A DNA stretch of 64,000 nt from positions 1,674,001-1,738,000 of the forward strand of contig JAETXT010000013.1 of NCBI GenBank assembly GCA_019188255.1, written 5' to 3'. Both the position numbers and the translations under genes were made by a program. The notes under the pieces are model-generated. The model did not search any database and was not told the origin of the DNA. It worked only from the letters and a program-made list of their open reading frames with translations. Below, piece after piece: positions 1 through 11,717 of the stretch (its first letter is position 1; the number at the start of each line of letters is the position of its first letter). The stretch comes from Verticillium longisporum. Its lineage: Eukaryota; Ascomycota; Sordariomycetes; Glomerellales; Plectosphaerellaceae.

Positions 1-3000
1 GCAATTCCCTAGCCTCATGCAAAGGCCCAGACCACGATAATACATCGCCAGCATGACGTGGGCACCTCAACAGGAGGCCTCATGCCGAGGCCGGAACCCA
101 CGCCCGATAGTGGCCCCGAAACGCCGTGTCGAGACTACGGCACGGAATCGGAACGAGAGAGAACAAAATCAGCTCGCTCAGGGGGGGAGCAGAATACCGA
201 GCCAGCCAAGTAACATGAGCCAAGCAGCCAATGTTTTGGCATCCCTGGCCTATCAAGATCACGTCAAAGGAGAAAAAGCACGTCAGGTCGTACCCTGCAA
301 GGGTCGATTCACCGGAGTATAGCTTCAAGATTGGGACAAGGGGAGCGAGCTCGGAGGTATGGGCCTCGCGCCGAAGGGGGCTCGGCGCTCCGAGCGAAGA
401 CGCCCATCCATACTGGTGCCCAAAGGAGGCGGACCCACCAAAAAGTCAAAGCCCCATGGGCTACGACGGCGACGACGACGTCGTGACAAGTTCCAAGGGG
501 AGATGAGACGTGGCGGGACCTCCCGAGGTGGAACCTCGACTTGGGCCATGGGAGCCCTCGCGTAGGGCGGTGCGGTGTAAGTCAAAGAGCTCAGTAGCGG
601 GCGCTCCACGGGCGTTGCGTCCGAAGGGGAGTAGGCGAGGGAGGCACGGACATGCAGCCGAGCCGATGGAGGGGGGCTCGACAGGGGAGGGAGAGAACGG
701 GAGTCGGGGCCGGCATCGGGGCGGCTTCTCTCGGTTCGGGGGCTTTAGTCTATGGCCCGGCACGGAGAACCGTCAAGGGGGTGTCGTCGTCGTTGAGGCC
801 GAAGACGATGTGCGAGTTGCTTATTACCGGGGCATCCCCATGAGAGGGTTCCGATGGAAGGGAACAACGACGCGGGTGCCTGGCGAGCGAGAAGCAGGCT
901 TTCGAGGCCGTCGACGTTGACGGGGTCTGTTGAGGTATTTTCCCACCAATGCGTGAATCCGGAGAGGGACGGGGTAGCCCCCCACGGATGGGATGGGGGG
1001 TTTGCTGGGGCGGTGGGAATCGAGGCTATTTTGACTGCAAGGCCAGAGTCAGCAAGGGGCACGCCGGGCACAGTGAGCAGCAGGTGAGCGGTGGTGTTGA
1101 GTGTTTTGGCTGTCCCATTGAGTGGCTGGGCCAGATGAAATTGGCTTGGCCGGGAATAAGGCGAGCTCGAAGGAGGTGGGCAGTGTATTTCCGACTCACC
1201 GACGGAATGGTGAGAGACAGCTGGGGATGGAAGCTATGCATGGCGTCTGGTGAGTGGCGGCCCAGGTGAGCGAGGTCGAGGTCGAAGCTGGGGCCAAGCT
1301 CCGGGTCTAATTATAATTGGACTGTGTTTCTTGTTGGGTTTGGGTCAAGGGCACGGCGAGTGAAACGGCCGCAAGTTCGTCTGGTAACAGTGGGCGACGA
1401 TATGGCAGACATGTGAAGGGTCTCAACAGCTCGTGAAAGCGACAGAACGAGCATGGAAAAACTCGGGCGACGACTTTATTGAGGCTCGTGACGAACACAA
1501 CGAAGGTTGTCGGTGGCCTACCAAGGCTGTGATGCGATAATGAATGGTTGGAATGATGTTTTCGTGATTGGTTGAGGAGACCAGACAGAAGACAGGGACC
1601 AGCCCTGGACGGCTTGGATGATTCAGAGGCCCTGCACGTTGGAGACCCCACCGGGCAGGCACGACCACTGCTCAACCCAGCACAGGGAAGGCAGCAACAC
1701 GACATGGGACATGAGACGACGCACCTCTTCGCGCCTTCCTTGCACGTGTGTGTGCTTCATTCACAAGCAAGAAGCAGGAACAAGATGTGCTGCCATGCAA
1801 CCATCTTGTTGTCCGTTTGGCTCGTGGAAGAAAATCCCTCGGAAGCATCTGATGTTGTTCCTGATGAAAATCGCTCGGAACTTCTCAGACGGGCGCAGGC
1901 CTACACACTCGCCCTCGCAGTCAGATGCAGCATTCCGTATCTGGACTTGGGTTCTGGGTCCCCCTACGTCATGGTCTTGTTTCAAGGTGCCGCACCCAAG
2001 GCGGTTCGCGGGCCTCGAGGCATTTCGCTACGGCTGCGGTTGGGTTGGCAGGCACCAAACATTCAAGCAAAGCAAAGCAAAGAAAGCAAAGCAGATAAAT
2101 GAATGAGGTGACCAGGGTCCGGGCGGCTATGCAAGCTGAGGAATCGGCGAGTGCTGATTGCTCCCCGTGTTGTCTTCGTCCCCAGCCAAGACAGCTGCTG
2201 AATTGCCGCGGGCTAACCCACTGATGGTGGTGGGTGGGTGGGTTAGTGCTGCTCCCCTAGGGAGGAGGAGTGGGTACCTTGCCTGCTGTCTTTGGTGCTG
2301 CTTGGGTGCTGCTTGGGTGACGACGGACGCTGAGGCTGTGGCTTTGCAGTGCTTTACCCCGCGTTGATGCCTGCTGGGGACCCTCTCTCAGTGGGTGCAC
2401 GCCACACGCGAGCGACTGCCATGCCGTCCTCATGGGATTCCATCCATACGGCTTGTCCAAGCAGCAAGAGCAACACCGGCCAACTCGACCTCGGACCAAG
2501 GCATCTGATCACAATCATGACCCAATCATCAAACTCAACAGGAACCAGCACAGGATGCAGGTTTCGTGAATGACGACGACGGCACCAAGCGGGCAGGGAA
2601 ACTGACAATGGGAAGCCGAGCTTGTTCCGTTTCATCCCTCCCCAAGATGCCGAAGCACGAGCTGTAGCACTCGGTCTCCCAAGCACATGAGCTGTTCTGG
2701 GGAAACAAGCCAGTGAAAGTTGTCAGCACCTGACCCCGCATTGAGACACCGTCAAGGGGAAGGAGGGAGGGGAAGGCCGGAGCTTCCTTCTCGTCCGCTC
2801 GAGTGTGCTTTGTACCTCGATACACGCTCATGCGACGGCGCCCAGCTCTCTCAGCGGTTGTAAGTGCACCGGAGCGAGGCCATCACAGAACACCAGACGA
2901 TGTATTGTCTACAACGCCCAACCACCTTGTGCCCGGCAAACGGCTTGGGTTACCTCGCCTCGATGGCTCCTCGTCCTGCCCTGGGCTGTGTGTATGTACC

Positions 3001-3646
3001 TGATCTGACCTTGAGACGGCGTCAATAAAGGTCCTTCCCCCTCACGTCCGGTCGCCGTGACATAGCTCGTCCCATCCCCCCATCTCTTCTGCTCTGCTCC
3101 TGTCCGTTGACCCCGCCGCGTCTGCCTCTGCCTGTGCTCTCTGCCACTGCTCTCTGCCACCTCGCCAGCATCGCCAACTTGCTTTGGACCGACCGATCGA
3201 CGCTGTTGGGCCCGTCAATTCCCGTCTCTCTTGCTTCCTGGCTTCTGGCATCTCTCTCCATAGCCGACTCGATTTATCATCACCTCACAACTCCGATCCA
3301 GTCGAGTACGCTACCCATTCACTCGTGCCTTGCTCAGCCCAAGCCCCTCGGAGCGAGGCTGACCTGACTGCTCCGACTGACCCCGCTCTTGACAGCAGCT
3401 ACCACGAGTCTCCATCAGCCATCATCGTCGAAAACACAGGACGATACGACTCGACGATCGTTATTCGCTTGTCATTGTCAGCTGCACGTTCGTTGGCTGT
3501 CTCGGCTTTGTGGCTCTTGTGTAAGTCGGTATTTCCTTCTTGAACATCCTTACCAAGATGGCCCGCCGCACAATGCAAGTTTCCCCCCGCGGAGGTTCAA
3601 TCGTCCGTCGGCGCCGGGAGCCCACTCTCAAGCCTCGAGGCTCGGC

Positions 3647-3672
3647 CCCTCTCTCTCTCCCTCTCTCTCTTC
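3647..3672. repeat. CT microsatellite
   Basis: A run of CT dinucleotides with few interruptions lies in the pyrimidine-rich region upstream of the mitochondrial carrier. It is probably part of the promoter or leader. Confidence 0.8.
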
Positions 3673-3890
3673 CGTATTCCGTCGCACATTCCACTCCACT
3701 CCGCCTGCATCAGCATGAGCTTCAGCATCACCCCAGCCCAGCTTTCTCCAGCCCAACAAGCCTAGGCCCCCAGACTTGGAGCGCCCTCCCGCATTCGGAC
3801 CTCACTAGGGACCATGACGAGCCGTAGGGGGGCATCCTACCTTTTCCGATGCACGCCTAGCCCGGCTCCACTCTGCTACACCCCCACCAT

Positions 3891-3914
3891 ATCTCTCTCT
3901 CTGTCTCTCTCACT
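3891..3914. repeat. CT microsatellite
   Basis: This is a second CT-rich dinucleotide run in the same pyrimidine-rich upstream region, interrupted once by GT. Confidence 0.8.
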
Positions 3915-4587
3915 CATCCACGCACCCACACCCATACCCCGGTTCCTCTGTCGGCAACCTCGAGCCAAACAAAGTCAAACACCAATACCGTCATATCCCT
4001 CTGGCCGACTTGTCCCCGTCCTCCTCCGCCTGACCCTCGGTCAACTGGCACTCAAACCCTCGTCAGCCCTTGCCATTCAGTGACCTCCACCAGACTCTCG
4101 AGCCCCCCTCCCTAATCATCTGCCCTGCCGTGGGCTCCTCGCTCCGTGTGGAGTGACCCAAGATCCGAGCTTCCTCACCTTTCACACCCCCTGCTGCGAC
4201 GGACATATCCACGCCCGTCACTGTTGCCGTTTGATCCCCCACCAGAGCGCGCCCTCAGTTGCCTGTAACCCCCGGCGTCACTCACCACCATGCTTCCACG
4301 GCCGCGTACTACCGACGTGGAATCCTGGGCGCTTGCTGGCCATGTCTATATGACGTGCCCTGCGCCCACTTGCTACACCCTCGTGTAAACTGTGCTGACC
4401 TTCTCTCTTCTCTCATCATCAGCTAGCTCCACAATCCACTTACACCCACTTTGCTTCTCCTTCAGAGTTTCACCAGCCTCCAACGCTTTCGAGCTTCTTC
4501 ACAACCAGAAGCTCCCTGTACCCCTCCCCCCCTCTCGGTGCCTCCTCCCAGGCACTCGGCGCAACACCTCCCCGCTCCTACTCCGAC

Positions 4588-5653
4588 ATGAGCTCGGGCA
4601 GCTTGAGACAGGCCGCTGAAGCCGCGAGAACTCGCTCCTCTGAGGTTATGGGCCCCGCCAAGAACGAGACGGTCGCCGTCGCCAACGACTTCCTCCACTC
4701 TCCTCTCGTCCGTACAGCCCTGCCCTTCATCAATGGAGGCATCAGCGGCATGGTCGCCACCACTGTCATCCAGCCCGTCGACATGGTCAAGGTCCGTATC
4801 CAACTCGCCGGTGAGGGTCTCGCCGGCGGCCCCAAGCCTGGCCCCCTCGCCGTAGCCCGTGAGATTGTGGCCTCGGGCAAGGTCCTCGACCTGTACACTG
4901 GCCTCTCGGCCGGTCTTTTACGCCAGGCCGTCTACACCACGGCGCGCCTCGGCTTCTTCGATACCTTCATGGGCAAGCTCACCGCCCGCGCCAAGGAGCA
5001 GGGCCGCTCCATAGGCTTCTCCGAGCGCGCCACCGCCGGCCTGTCCGCCGGTGCCATCGCCGCCATGCTGGGCAACCCCGCCGATCTGGCTCTCATTCGC
5101 ATGCAATCCGACGGCCTCAAGCCCCTTGCCGAGCGCAAGAACTACAAGTCAGTCATTGATGCTCTTTCGAGCATCGCCAAGTCCGAAGGTGTCACGGCCC
5201 TCTGGTCTGGTGCCGCGCCCACCGTCGTCCGTGCCATGGCTCTCAACTTTGGTCAGCTCGCCTTCTTCTCCGAAGCCAAGTCGCAACTCAAGCAGAACGC
5301 CGGTTCTACCCTGAGCCCCCAGACCCAGACCCTCGCCGCCTCGGCCATTGCCGGTTTCTTCGCCAGTTTCTTCTCCCTGCCCTTCGACTTTGTCAAGACG
5401 AGGCTGCAGAAGCAGTCGCGGGGTGCCGACGGCAAGCTCCCTTACAAGAGCATGGCCGACTGCTTCGTCAAGGTGACCAAGCAGGAGGGTATCCTGCGGT
5501 TCTACCGCGGATTCGGAACCTACTACGTGCGCATTGCGCCGCATGCGTAAGTGATCTTGGCTCGAAAGCATGACAGCAGGAAGCTAACGTGCTACTCTTT
5601 TTAGCATGGTAACGCTCATCGTGGCCGACTATCTCGGCTGGGTGACCAAATAA
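4588..5653 (+). CDS. Mitochondrial 2-oxoglutarate/malate-type carrier
   Basis: Two exons, 4588-5546 and 5605-5653, joined across a 58-nt intron (GTAAGT donor, TTTTAG acceptor), give 335 residues. The last exon adds only about 16 residues, ending in a typical carrier C-terminus. The three mitochondrial-carrier repeats each show the P-x-[DE]-x-x-[KR] signature: PVDMVK near residue 63, PADLALIR near 164 and PFDFVK near 265. The overall sequence resembles the oxoglutarate/malate (dicarboxylate) branch, which exchanges 2-oxoglutarate for malate across the inner mitochondrial membrane and feeds the malate-aspartate shuttle. The start is the first Met ahead of the conserved repeat. The exact substrate is inferred from family resemblance. 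An oxodicarboxylate carrier from the same superfamily lies at 41 kb. Confidence 0.9.
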
Positions 5654-6530
5654 ACTGGGCGAGCACTAGAAAAGAGAGAGCGAGGTCTCGCGTGACGGCG
5701 CGCTGCAGTTGCATGCATGCTGTGCTGGGCAATCTTGGGTTTCTGTCGTTTTTCTTTTGTTTCTTTTCGGCGCTGGAGGAGCATCATAACTGGAAGGAGG
5801 GAGGGCTGACTTTGACGAGTCGATTATACCAAGAAGAGAACAGAGTGAGTCGAGAGGGACGGTATACAAGCATGTGTGTATGCATGCATGTATGCTCTCG
5901 ACAGACGCGAAAGCTGGGCTTGGTGCGCAATTGATCACCAATATTTATCACCACGTGCCGGATATCGAAAACAATGCGATGGTGTCTGCCGTGTACTCGT
6001 GAGCCAGAACTCGTCATGATGTAGTACAGGTGAGGGAGACCAGCGTGGTGGTGACACAGCCTGCGGGGCCCCACACACCCCTCCCCGACGACGAGCTGGA
6101 GGGGGGAGCAAGTACATCACATGGTCTCCAACGAGGTATCGAGAACATGGACCTCCCCATCCATCATCTAAGACACAAAAAGGCGCCGTATCGGTCCCGA
6201 GGGGGGGGTCTGCAAGGCAAGGGCAGGGGCACTCTCGACTGGTCATCTATTATTTAGAGGAACGCCTTCGCTGGCTGACTGGCTGTCTGCCTTCGTTTCT
6301 CAACAACGTATTCTGTAGTTTTACAAAAAAAGGGGAAAGAGGGGGCAACCCACCCACAGCCCCTCTGGTGCACGCATACCCTCCCCTCCCTGCTTGCTGC
6401 TTGTTCATGCCGATGCTGCTTGCTCATGCCGATGCTGCTATTCTCATTTGCACACACGCTTGCTGACCCAGACGCAGAACGCAGCCTCCTTCCCGCGCTG
6501 AAGCTCCCCCTACACCCAGACCCAAGACCC
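5654..6530. other. Convergent 3' region
   Basis: This stretch lies between the 3' ends of the carrier (+) and the Tco89-like gene (-). It should hold both 3' UTRs. No coding sequence or RNA gene was recognised. Confidence 0.6.
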
Positions 6531-8484
6531 CTAGTCCTGACTGGCGCTCAGGTTCATGTTCTTCTCCCACAGGTTCCTCAGCAGTGTGTTGAGCCCCTCG
6601 CCCGCCGCGTCGTCGTCCTCGCCACCGACGAGGCTCGATCCGCTGAGCTGTGTCGTCGTCCCACCGCCGCCACCTTCGGCGTCAAAGCTCGATCCGGCGC
6701 CCGTGCTGCGCAGCGTCCGCACGGATTGCGCCCGCGGCGTGACGGGTCTGCTGTTGCTGTTGCCGGTGCCGGTCGCGCTGGCGGCGCCGAGGCTGATGTT
6801 GCGCGCGTGGCCGGCGCCGGCGGGGCGGAGGGCGGGCGGTTTCGATGCGGCGATGAGGCTGTTGCGCCCGTGGGGAATGCGCTGGGGTTTCTTGGCAGCC
6901 TGGACGGCGGCGGCGATGCGGTCGAGCGAGCGGACGACGGGGTTCTGGTAGCGCCGCACGCTGAGGTACTCCATGCCCGTGCGCTCGAGCTGCTTCGCGA
7001 CGCGGGGTCGCGCGACGTGCCGCCGTCGTGGCCCGGGTTGGCGACGGCCACGAGCGGCGTCGCGCCCACCGTGTTGGGACCGCCGAGCGACATACCCATG
7101 CCCATACCCATGCCCATGCCGAGGCCCATTGTCGACATGCCGCCGGAGTGATGGTGCGCCGAGCTGTGGGTGCTGGTGGATGAGGGCTCAATGACGGAGC
7201 TGGCACGCTGTAGGTTGAGTTTCTGCTGGACGCGGGACTGGGGGGCGTTGCGGCGCGCGTTGCGCGGGGCGAGGGCGCTCGTGTCGTCAACGTCGCTATT
7301 GCCTGACGCTGGCGTGCGGTTGGACGACGGCGGAGAGAGGGCGCGGTCGGGCGTGTCGGGGGCCGCGTCGGAGCGGCGGCTCGTGGGGCGGGACGGGTCA
7401 GGATGGTAGAAGGAGGAGTTGCGCGTGTTGCCTGAGCTGGCGGCGCCGACGAAGCGCGACGTCAGCCCGTCGCCGCCGGCGCTGCCTGCGGCGTTGACGC
7501 TGTTCAAGTCATCGTCGAGCGTCGACTGGCGGCCGAACGAGTCGGGAGACCGGTTTCGCGAGACGGGCTCCGCTGTGTCATTGGTGACCTGTGGCGGCAC
7601 GACGCCTTGGGAGGGCGTTCGTTGCAGGAGGCGTGAGGTGAGGTACTCCTTGTGCTGCAGTGTTTGCCGGTCCGGCGTCGACATGACCGGCGGTGAGGGG
7701 GCGAGGGTGGGGAGGCCTTGTCTGCTGGTGTGTGAGGCCGTGATCCTGTGCCGGCCGAGGAGCCAGGCTTCGCGGACCCCTGACCACTGGCCATTGATCC
7801 GCGACGGGACAGGTACGGCGATGCTGAACCGCTCGCGTCGACCCATTCGTCCTCCTGGCCGTCACTGCCGAGGTCGAAATGCACCTGCGACTTGGTCGAG
7901 GCCTTGACCTTGTTGACGGCGGGATTAGAGGCGGTGCGCTTGAGCTTGTCGGACGACTTGGTACGCTTGTGGGCGACCTCGACATGGGACCTGTTGCGGC
8001 GCAAGCTCGCCGCAGAGGTGTTGCTCTTCAGGTTGGAGGAGGAGCTGTCGCGCGACAGCTTGGCTTCGGACTGGACTCGTCGGTGGCCTGGTTTGGTGGG
8101 TCGCTCTGTGCGATCGCGATCGCGCTCACGCTCACACTCGGGTTCCGGTTCTCGTTCTCGTTCGCGCTCGGGAGAGGGTGAGTGATGGCGGCGCTGGTTG
8201 TTCAGTTTGGAGGCGTGCGCCGTGTTCTGTTGCTTGTGTAGAGCCTTGGAGGAGGGAATTCGGGCGTGTAGCCTGCCACCGCCGACGACGTGCTTCTGGT
8301 GGTGGTGGTGGTGGTGCTTGGGGCGGTGATGGTGTTCTCGTGTGGACGATGCGCTGTCCCGGGTGTGGTCACTTGTCTGCGAATAGTCACTCGCATCTCG
8401 GTGTCGGAGGGATGGACGTTTTGATTGGCTGGCGGAAGAAGCATCCTGGCCGTCGTCGCCATTTCTGTCGGCTTCGCGAGGCAT
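6531..8484 (-). CDS. Tco89-like TORC1 subunit, with two apparent frameshifts
   Basis: Reading from 8484 leftward, three successive frames make one continuous protein of about 651 residues if one base is restored in each of two G runs (7697-7701 and 7004-7007, + strand). The N-terminal half has a His-rich stretch and an Arg/Glu-rich stretch. The centre carries the block QEDEWVDASGSASPYLSRR, which I associate with the fungal TORC1 subunit Tco89 family. Then come TPDRQTLQHKEYLTSRLL, a Met-Gly dipeptide repeat, and a conserved C-terminal segment beginning MEYLSVRRYQNPVVRSLDR. In yeast Tco89 is a non-catalytic TORC1 component at the vacuole, coupling nutrient state to growth. No intron with legal borders explains either frame change. 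The family call is moderately sure, and the gene is probably intact in the organism. Confidence 0.65.
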
Positions 8485-8950
8485 GGCTGGCTGGCTGGCT
8501 GTGGCCGGCCGGCTGGCTGCTGCAGTCTGTGTGGGCGTCTCTCGTCTTTGGTGAGCAAGAGTCTGAGCCGTCTGCCTAGCCTAGGGAGGGTGCGGCCTGA
8601 ATCGGATCCAGGGGTGTTGTGTTGCAGCCAGTCGCAGCGAACGTCGGTGTGCAGGCCTCAGAAGGTAAGATTTGGTGTAACCGAGGGGCGTTCTCAATTA
8701 GTCGGTCAGAAGGCGCGATTCAATGGCGGAGGGGTAGGAGACGAAGGAGGGATGAAAAGATGTAGGAGGTATTCGAAATGGTCACAGCACGAGAGATTGA
8801 GAATGGAATGGAGGTTTGGGTTTAGTTCGGCCAGGTGCTCTGGGGTTCCTCCTTCCTCCCTCCACTCGGGTCCTACCTGCCTGGGCTTGGGCTCGTTGCT
8901 GAGGCCCCATCGTGCCGAATGCCAATCCACAATCCAGCGCTGGCGGGCTG

Positions 8951-8988
8951 CCAGTGCCAGTGCCGGTGCCGGTGCTGGTGCTGGTGCC
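8951..8988. repeat. CCAGTG/CCGGTG/CTGGTG hexamer repeat
   Basis: About six tandem copies of an imperfect six-base unit (CCAGTG, CCGGTG, CTGGTG) lie in the divergent promoter region, with no coding frame around them that I believe. Confidence 0.8.
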
Positions 8989-9171
8989 TTCCCAGAGCCG
9001 CCCGCAACCGACATCTACAGGGCCCTTTAGCCCCATGCCGCCTGTCTCCCCAGGCCTGGCACGCCGTCCTGGAGCACCTGGAGCTACCTACCTTACCCAT
9101 AGCAGTTGCTGATTCGCTATACTCCGATTGACCCACGGCCAGCCATCCATTGACTTATCGGCACGTGATGA

Positions 9172-9183
9172 CCCCCCCCCCCC
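9172..9183 (+). repeat. Poly-C run of 12
   Basis: An uninterrupted run of twelve C lies between a CACGTG box and the SPF30-like start. It belongs to a set of long C runs in this window that are confined to non-coding DNA. Confidence 0.85.
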
Positions 9184-9379
9184 GGTGACGCAAATGGAAG
9201 TCCCTGTGGCCAATGGATCGCCCAAGCCTTGAACTCTGGCGGCGTCAAACATTGTAGCCGATTGCCATCACCAGCCAGCCAAGGCATCTACCGACAGCCT
9301 TACCATCCAGAACGCCGTATACTCAACATCCTTTGACCGGCCCTGTTTCACCCGCCATAGAAACCCGAAAATAGCCATC

Positions 9380-10421
9380 ATGGCGAGCCAGATTGCTGCC
9401 TATGAGGAGGACCGAAAGGCCTACCAGGAGCAGGTCCGCATCTCCCATCCATGAACAAAGCCTGATCGCGAGCTAATGAACCTCCCCGCGCAGCTCGACG
9501 TTGTCGTTGCCGGCCTCAGCGACGATCCCGACAATGCGGAGCTGAAGAATCTTCAGGCGGAGTTGCAAGAAATGATCTCCCTGATTGACGAGTCCCTTGC
9601 TGAACTCAAGCCCAAGCAGGCACCCCAGCCAGCTGCGCCCGTGAAAGCCCCCACGCCGCCCGAGCCGGAGAAGTGGTCGCGCGAGAACCACCCGGCCTTC
9701 AAGAAGACGACTACCGCCGCCGCCGCCGCCGCCGCCCCTGCGCCGCCAGCCGAAGACGAGGCAGCCGCAGCCCAGGCCACCTACAATGTCAACGACACGG
9801 TCCTCGCCAAATGGGTCACGGGCGACAAGGGCTTCTACCCGGCCCGCATCACCTCCATCACCGGCTCCTCGACGGCGCGCGTCTACATTGTCAAGTTCAA
9901 GAGCTACGACACCACCGAGACGCTGCGCGCCAAGGACATCCGCCCCGTCTCCAACAAGCGCAAGGCTGACGGCACACCAGCAGCAGCGGCCGCCGCCACA
10001 GCCTCCCCCGCCGCGTCCGGCTCGGCCGCGGGTTCCTCGACCAGCCACAACGGCATCGTGACGTCGGCTTCGGCGAGCATCTACCCTGAGCAGCAGGCGC
10101 GGCTCGACGCCGAGAAGCTGGGTGGTGACGCTGTGGCGAAGCCGCCCAAGGCTAAGAAGATCAAGGCCAACAAGGAGCTGGAGAAGGGCAAGAGCAAGTG
10201 GCAGGAGTTCAGCAGCAAGTCCAAGTTTGGCAAGACGCAGAAGAAGGACAGCATGTTCCGCACGCCGGAAGGTGTCCACGGCAGAGGTATGTCCCAATTT
10301 TGACTGTCCAAAGATGCAGTACTGACATGGAAAAGTGGGCTTCACCGGCTCTGGCCAAGCAATGCGCAAGGATCCCACGCGCAGTCGGCACGTGTACCAG
10401 CAAAACGAGGAAGTCGAATAG
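9380..10421 (+). CDS. SPF30/SMN-type Tudor-domain splicing factor
   Basis: Three exons (9380-9433, 9494-10286, 10336-10421) give 310 residues. Intron 1 has an atypical GTCCGC donor but a good CGCAG acceptor, and restores a short N-terminal exon (MASQIAAYEEDRKAYQEQ) in phase. Intron 2 has a GTATGT donor and joins to GFTGSGQAMRKDPTRSRHVY at the C-terminus. Residues about 115-170 form a Tudor domain (YNVNDTVLAKW, FYPARITSI, VKFKSYDTTETL), preceded by a helical acidic N-terminus and followed by a Lys-rich tail (KSKWQEF, KSKFGKTQKKDSMFRTPEG). This layout is that of SPF30/SMNDC1, which binds symmetric dimethylarginine on Sm proteins and promotes tri-snRNP entry into the spliceosome. The function is from the family. 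Confidence 0.85.
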
Positions 10422-10783
10422 CGGCCCTTTGCGTAAGGGGGTCAGAGCGGCTGCATCTTCTTTGGCGTCTGGCTTTTTTCTTCATCTTTTTCTTTTTTGG
10501 AATGGCGGCGTTCAGAGGGCTTGATGGTTGCATTCCTTACCGGTAAATCGCCTCTCTCATTCTATGCGGAGGCTAATTTATGCGTGCTGTGCGGCCAGAT
10601 GAGGCTTGGCTCAAGGGGGCCGCCTGCGTAGATTTGCAGGTATGCGGGATACGGCAGACGGAAGCTCTGTCGTGTAGATCGTTCGAACAGGGGATACCAT
10701 GATTCATTACACTTTGTCTATACACTTGCCCGTCCTTCTTGCCGTTGATACATGATGATACATGGGAATATACAGACTTGGCC
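10422..10783. other. Convergent 3' region
   Basis: This lies between the convergent SPF30-like and Ind1 genes, and probably holds two 3' UTRs. Nothing else was seen. Confidence 0.6.
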
Positions 10784-11717
10784 CTAGGTGTGTCGCCTCG
10801 ACATGTTGAGCTTCGCAGCAACATCCTCGGCCATTTTCACAAAGACACTGGCGCGCTCGCTCGTCGGCTTGCCCCTGTCGGCGTCGTCGCCAATGGCAGG
10901 ATGCAGCGGCACGTCGGCGAGGAACTCGATGGCGTGCTCGCGGCACATGGTCTCGACGCGCTCGTTGGTGCCGAAGACGTTGGTGTGGCCGGCGCAGTGC
11001 GGACAGGTAAAGAGCGACATGTTCTGGACGAGGCCGAGAATGTCGACGCCGACCTTTTTGAACATGTTGACGCCCTTGACGGCGTCCTTGACGGCGAGGG
11101 CGTGGGGCGTCGTGACGATGAGGGCGCCGTCGAGCAGGACCTGCTGGGTAATGGTGAGCTGCGTGTCGCCGGTGCCGGGCGGCAGGTCGAGGACGAGGAC
11201 GTCGAGGCCGCCCCAGTCGACGTCGTGCAGGAGCTGCTGGACCGACTTCATGACCATGGGGCCGCGCCACACGACGGGCGCCGCCTCGTCGACGAGGTAG
11301 CCCATGGACATGGTCTTGACGCCGTAGTTGGTCAGCGGCACGAGCTGGTTGTGGGCCGAGAGGCGCGGCTCGCCCGATAGGTTGAAGAGGGTCGGCACCG
11401 AGGGACCGAAGATGTCGACGTCGAGGATCCCCGACCGGTAGCCGAGGCGGGCAAAGGCGAGCGAGAGGTTCGCGGCCACCGTCGACTTGCCGACGCCGCC
11501 CTTGGCCGAGGACACGGCTATGACTTTGGCAACGTTGCGGATCGGGCGGCGCTCGGGGCGTTTGGGCCAGTGAGGCGGCGTGCCACTGCGGGGGAGGCCC
11601 TGAGGGAGGGGTATTAACTCTGCTGGAGAGGCAGGCGAGTAGAGGTCTCACCAAGGGGTTTTCATGGCCGAGGAGGCGAATAGAAGGCTGCAAGAGCCGT
11701 GGCAGTGTTGGTCTCAT
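10784..11717 (-). CDS. IND1: Ind1/NUBPL-type iron-sulfur P-loop ATPase for complex I assembly
   Basis: Exon 1 (11652-11717) encodes an Arg-rich N-terminus (MRPTLPRLLQPSIRLLGHEN) typical of a mitochondrial targeting peptide. A 52-nt intron (GTGAGA donor, CCCTCAG acceptor) leads to exon 2 (10784-11599), for 293 residues in all. The Mrp/NBP35 family P-loop with the signature lysine, SAKGGVGKST, is at residues 53-62. LDLPPGTGDTQLT follows, and the C-x-x-C pair that bridges a 4Fe-4S cluster at the dimer interface is at residues 221 and 224 (FTCPHC). The mitochondrial presequence and single CPHC motif point to Ind1/NUBPL, which delivers Fe-S clusters to respiratory complex I, rather than cytosolic Nbp35 or Cfd1. 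Confidence 0.9.

Larger units (their letters stand above)
1..4587. other. Gene-poor stretch and probable leader of the downstream carrier gene
   Basis: I see no recognisable protein in either strand. The open frames are short, low in complexity and overlap each other. The first 1.3 kb is G-rich on the + strand. An AAGC/AAAGC repeat lies near 2070-2095. From about 3000 onward the + strand becomes strongly pyrimidine-rich (C/T), which is common in promoters and 5' leaders of highly expressed fungal genes and fits the carrier gene that starts at the right end. An upstream leader intron is possible (a GTAAGT sits near 3521), but I cannot place its acceptor with confidence. Confidence 0.5.
8485..9379. 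promoter_or_regulatory. Shared upstream region of the Tco89-like and SPF30-like genes
   Basis: This divergent intergenic region must hold the promoters of both flanking genes. It contains a hexamer repeat, a 12-C run and a CACGTG box at 9162-9167, an E-box-type site that could bind a basic helix-loop-helix factor. Regulation by it is only inferred. No gene was recognised. Confidence 0.5.
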
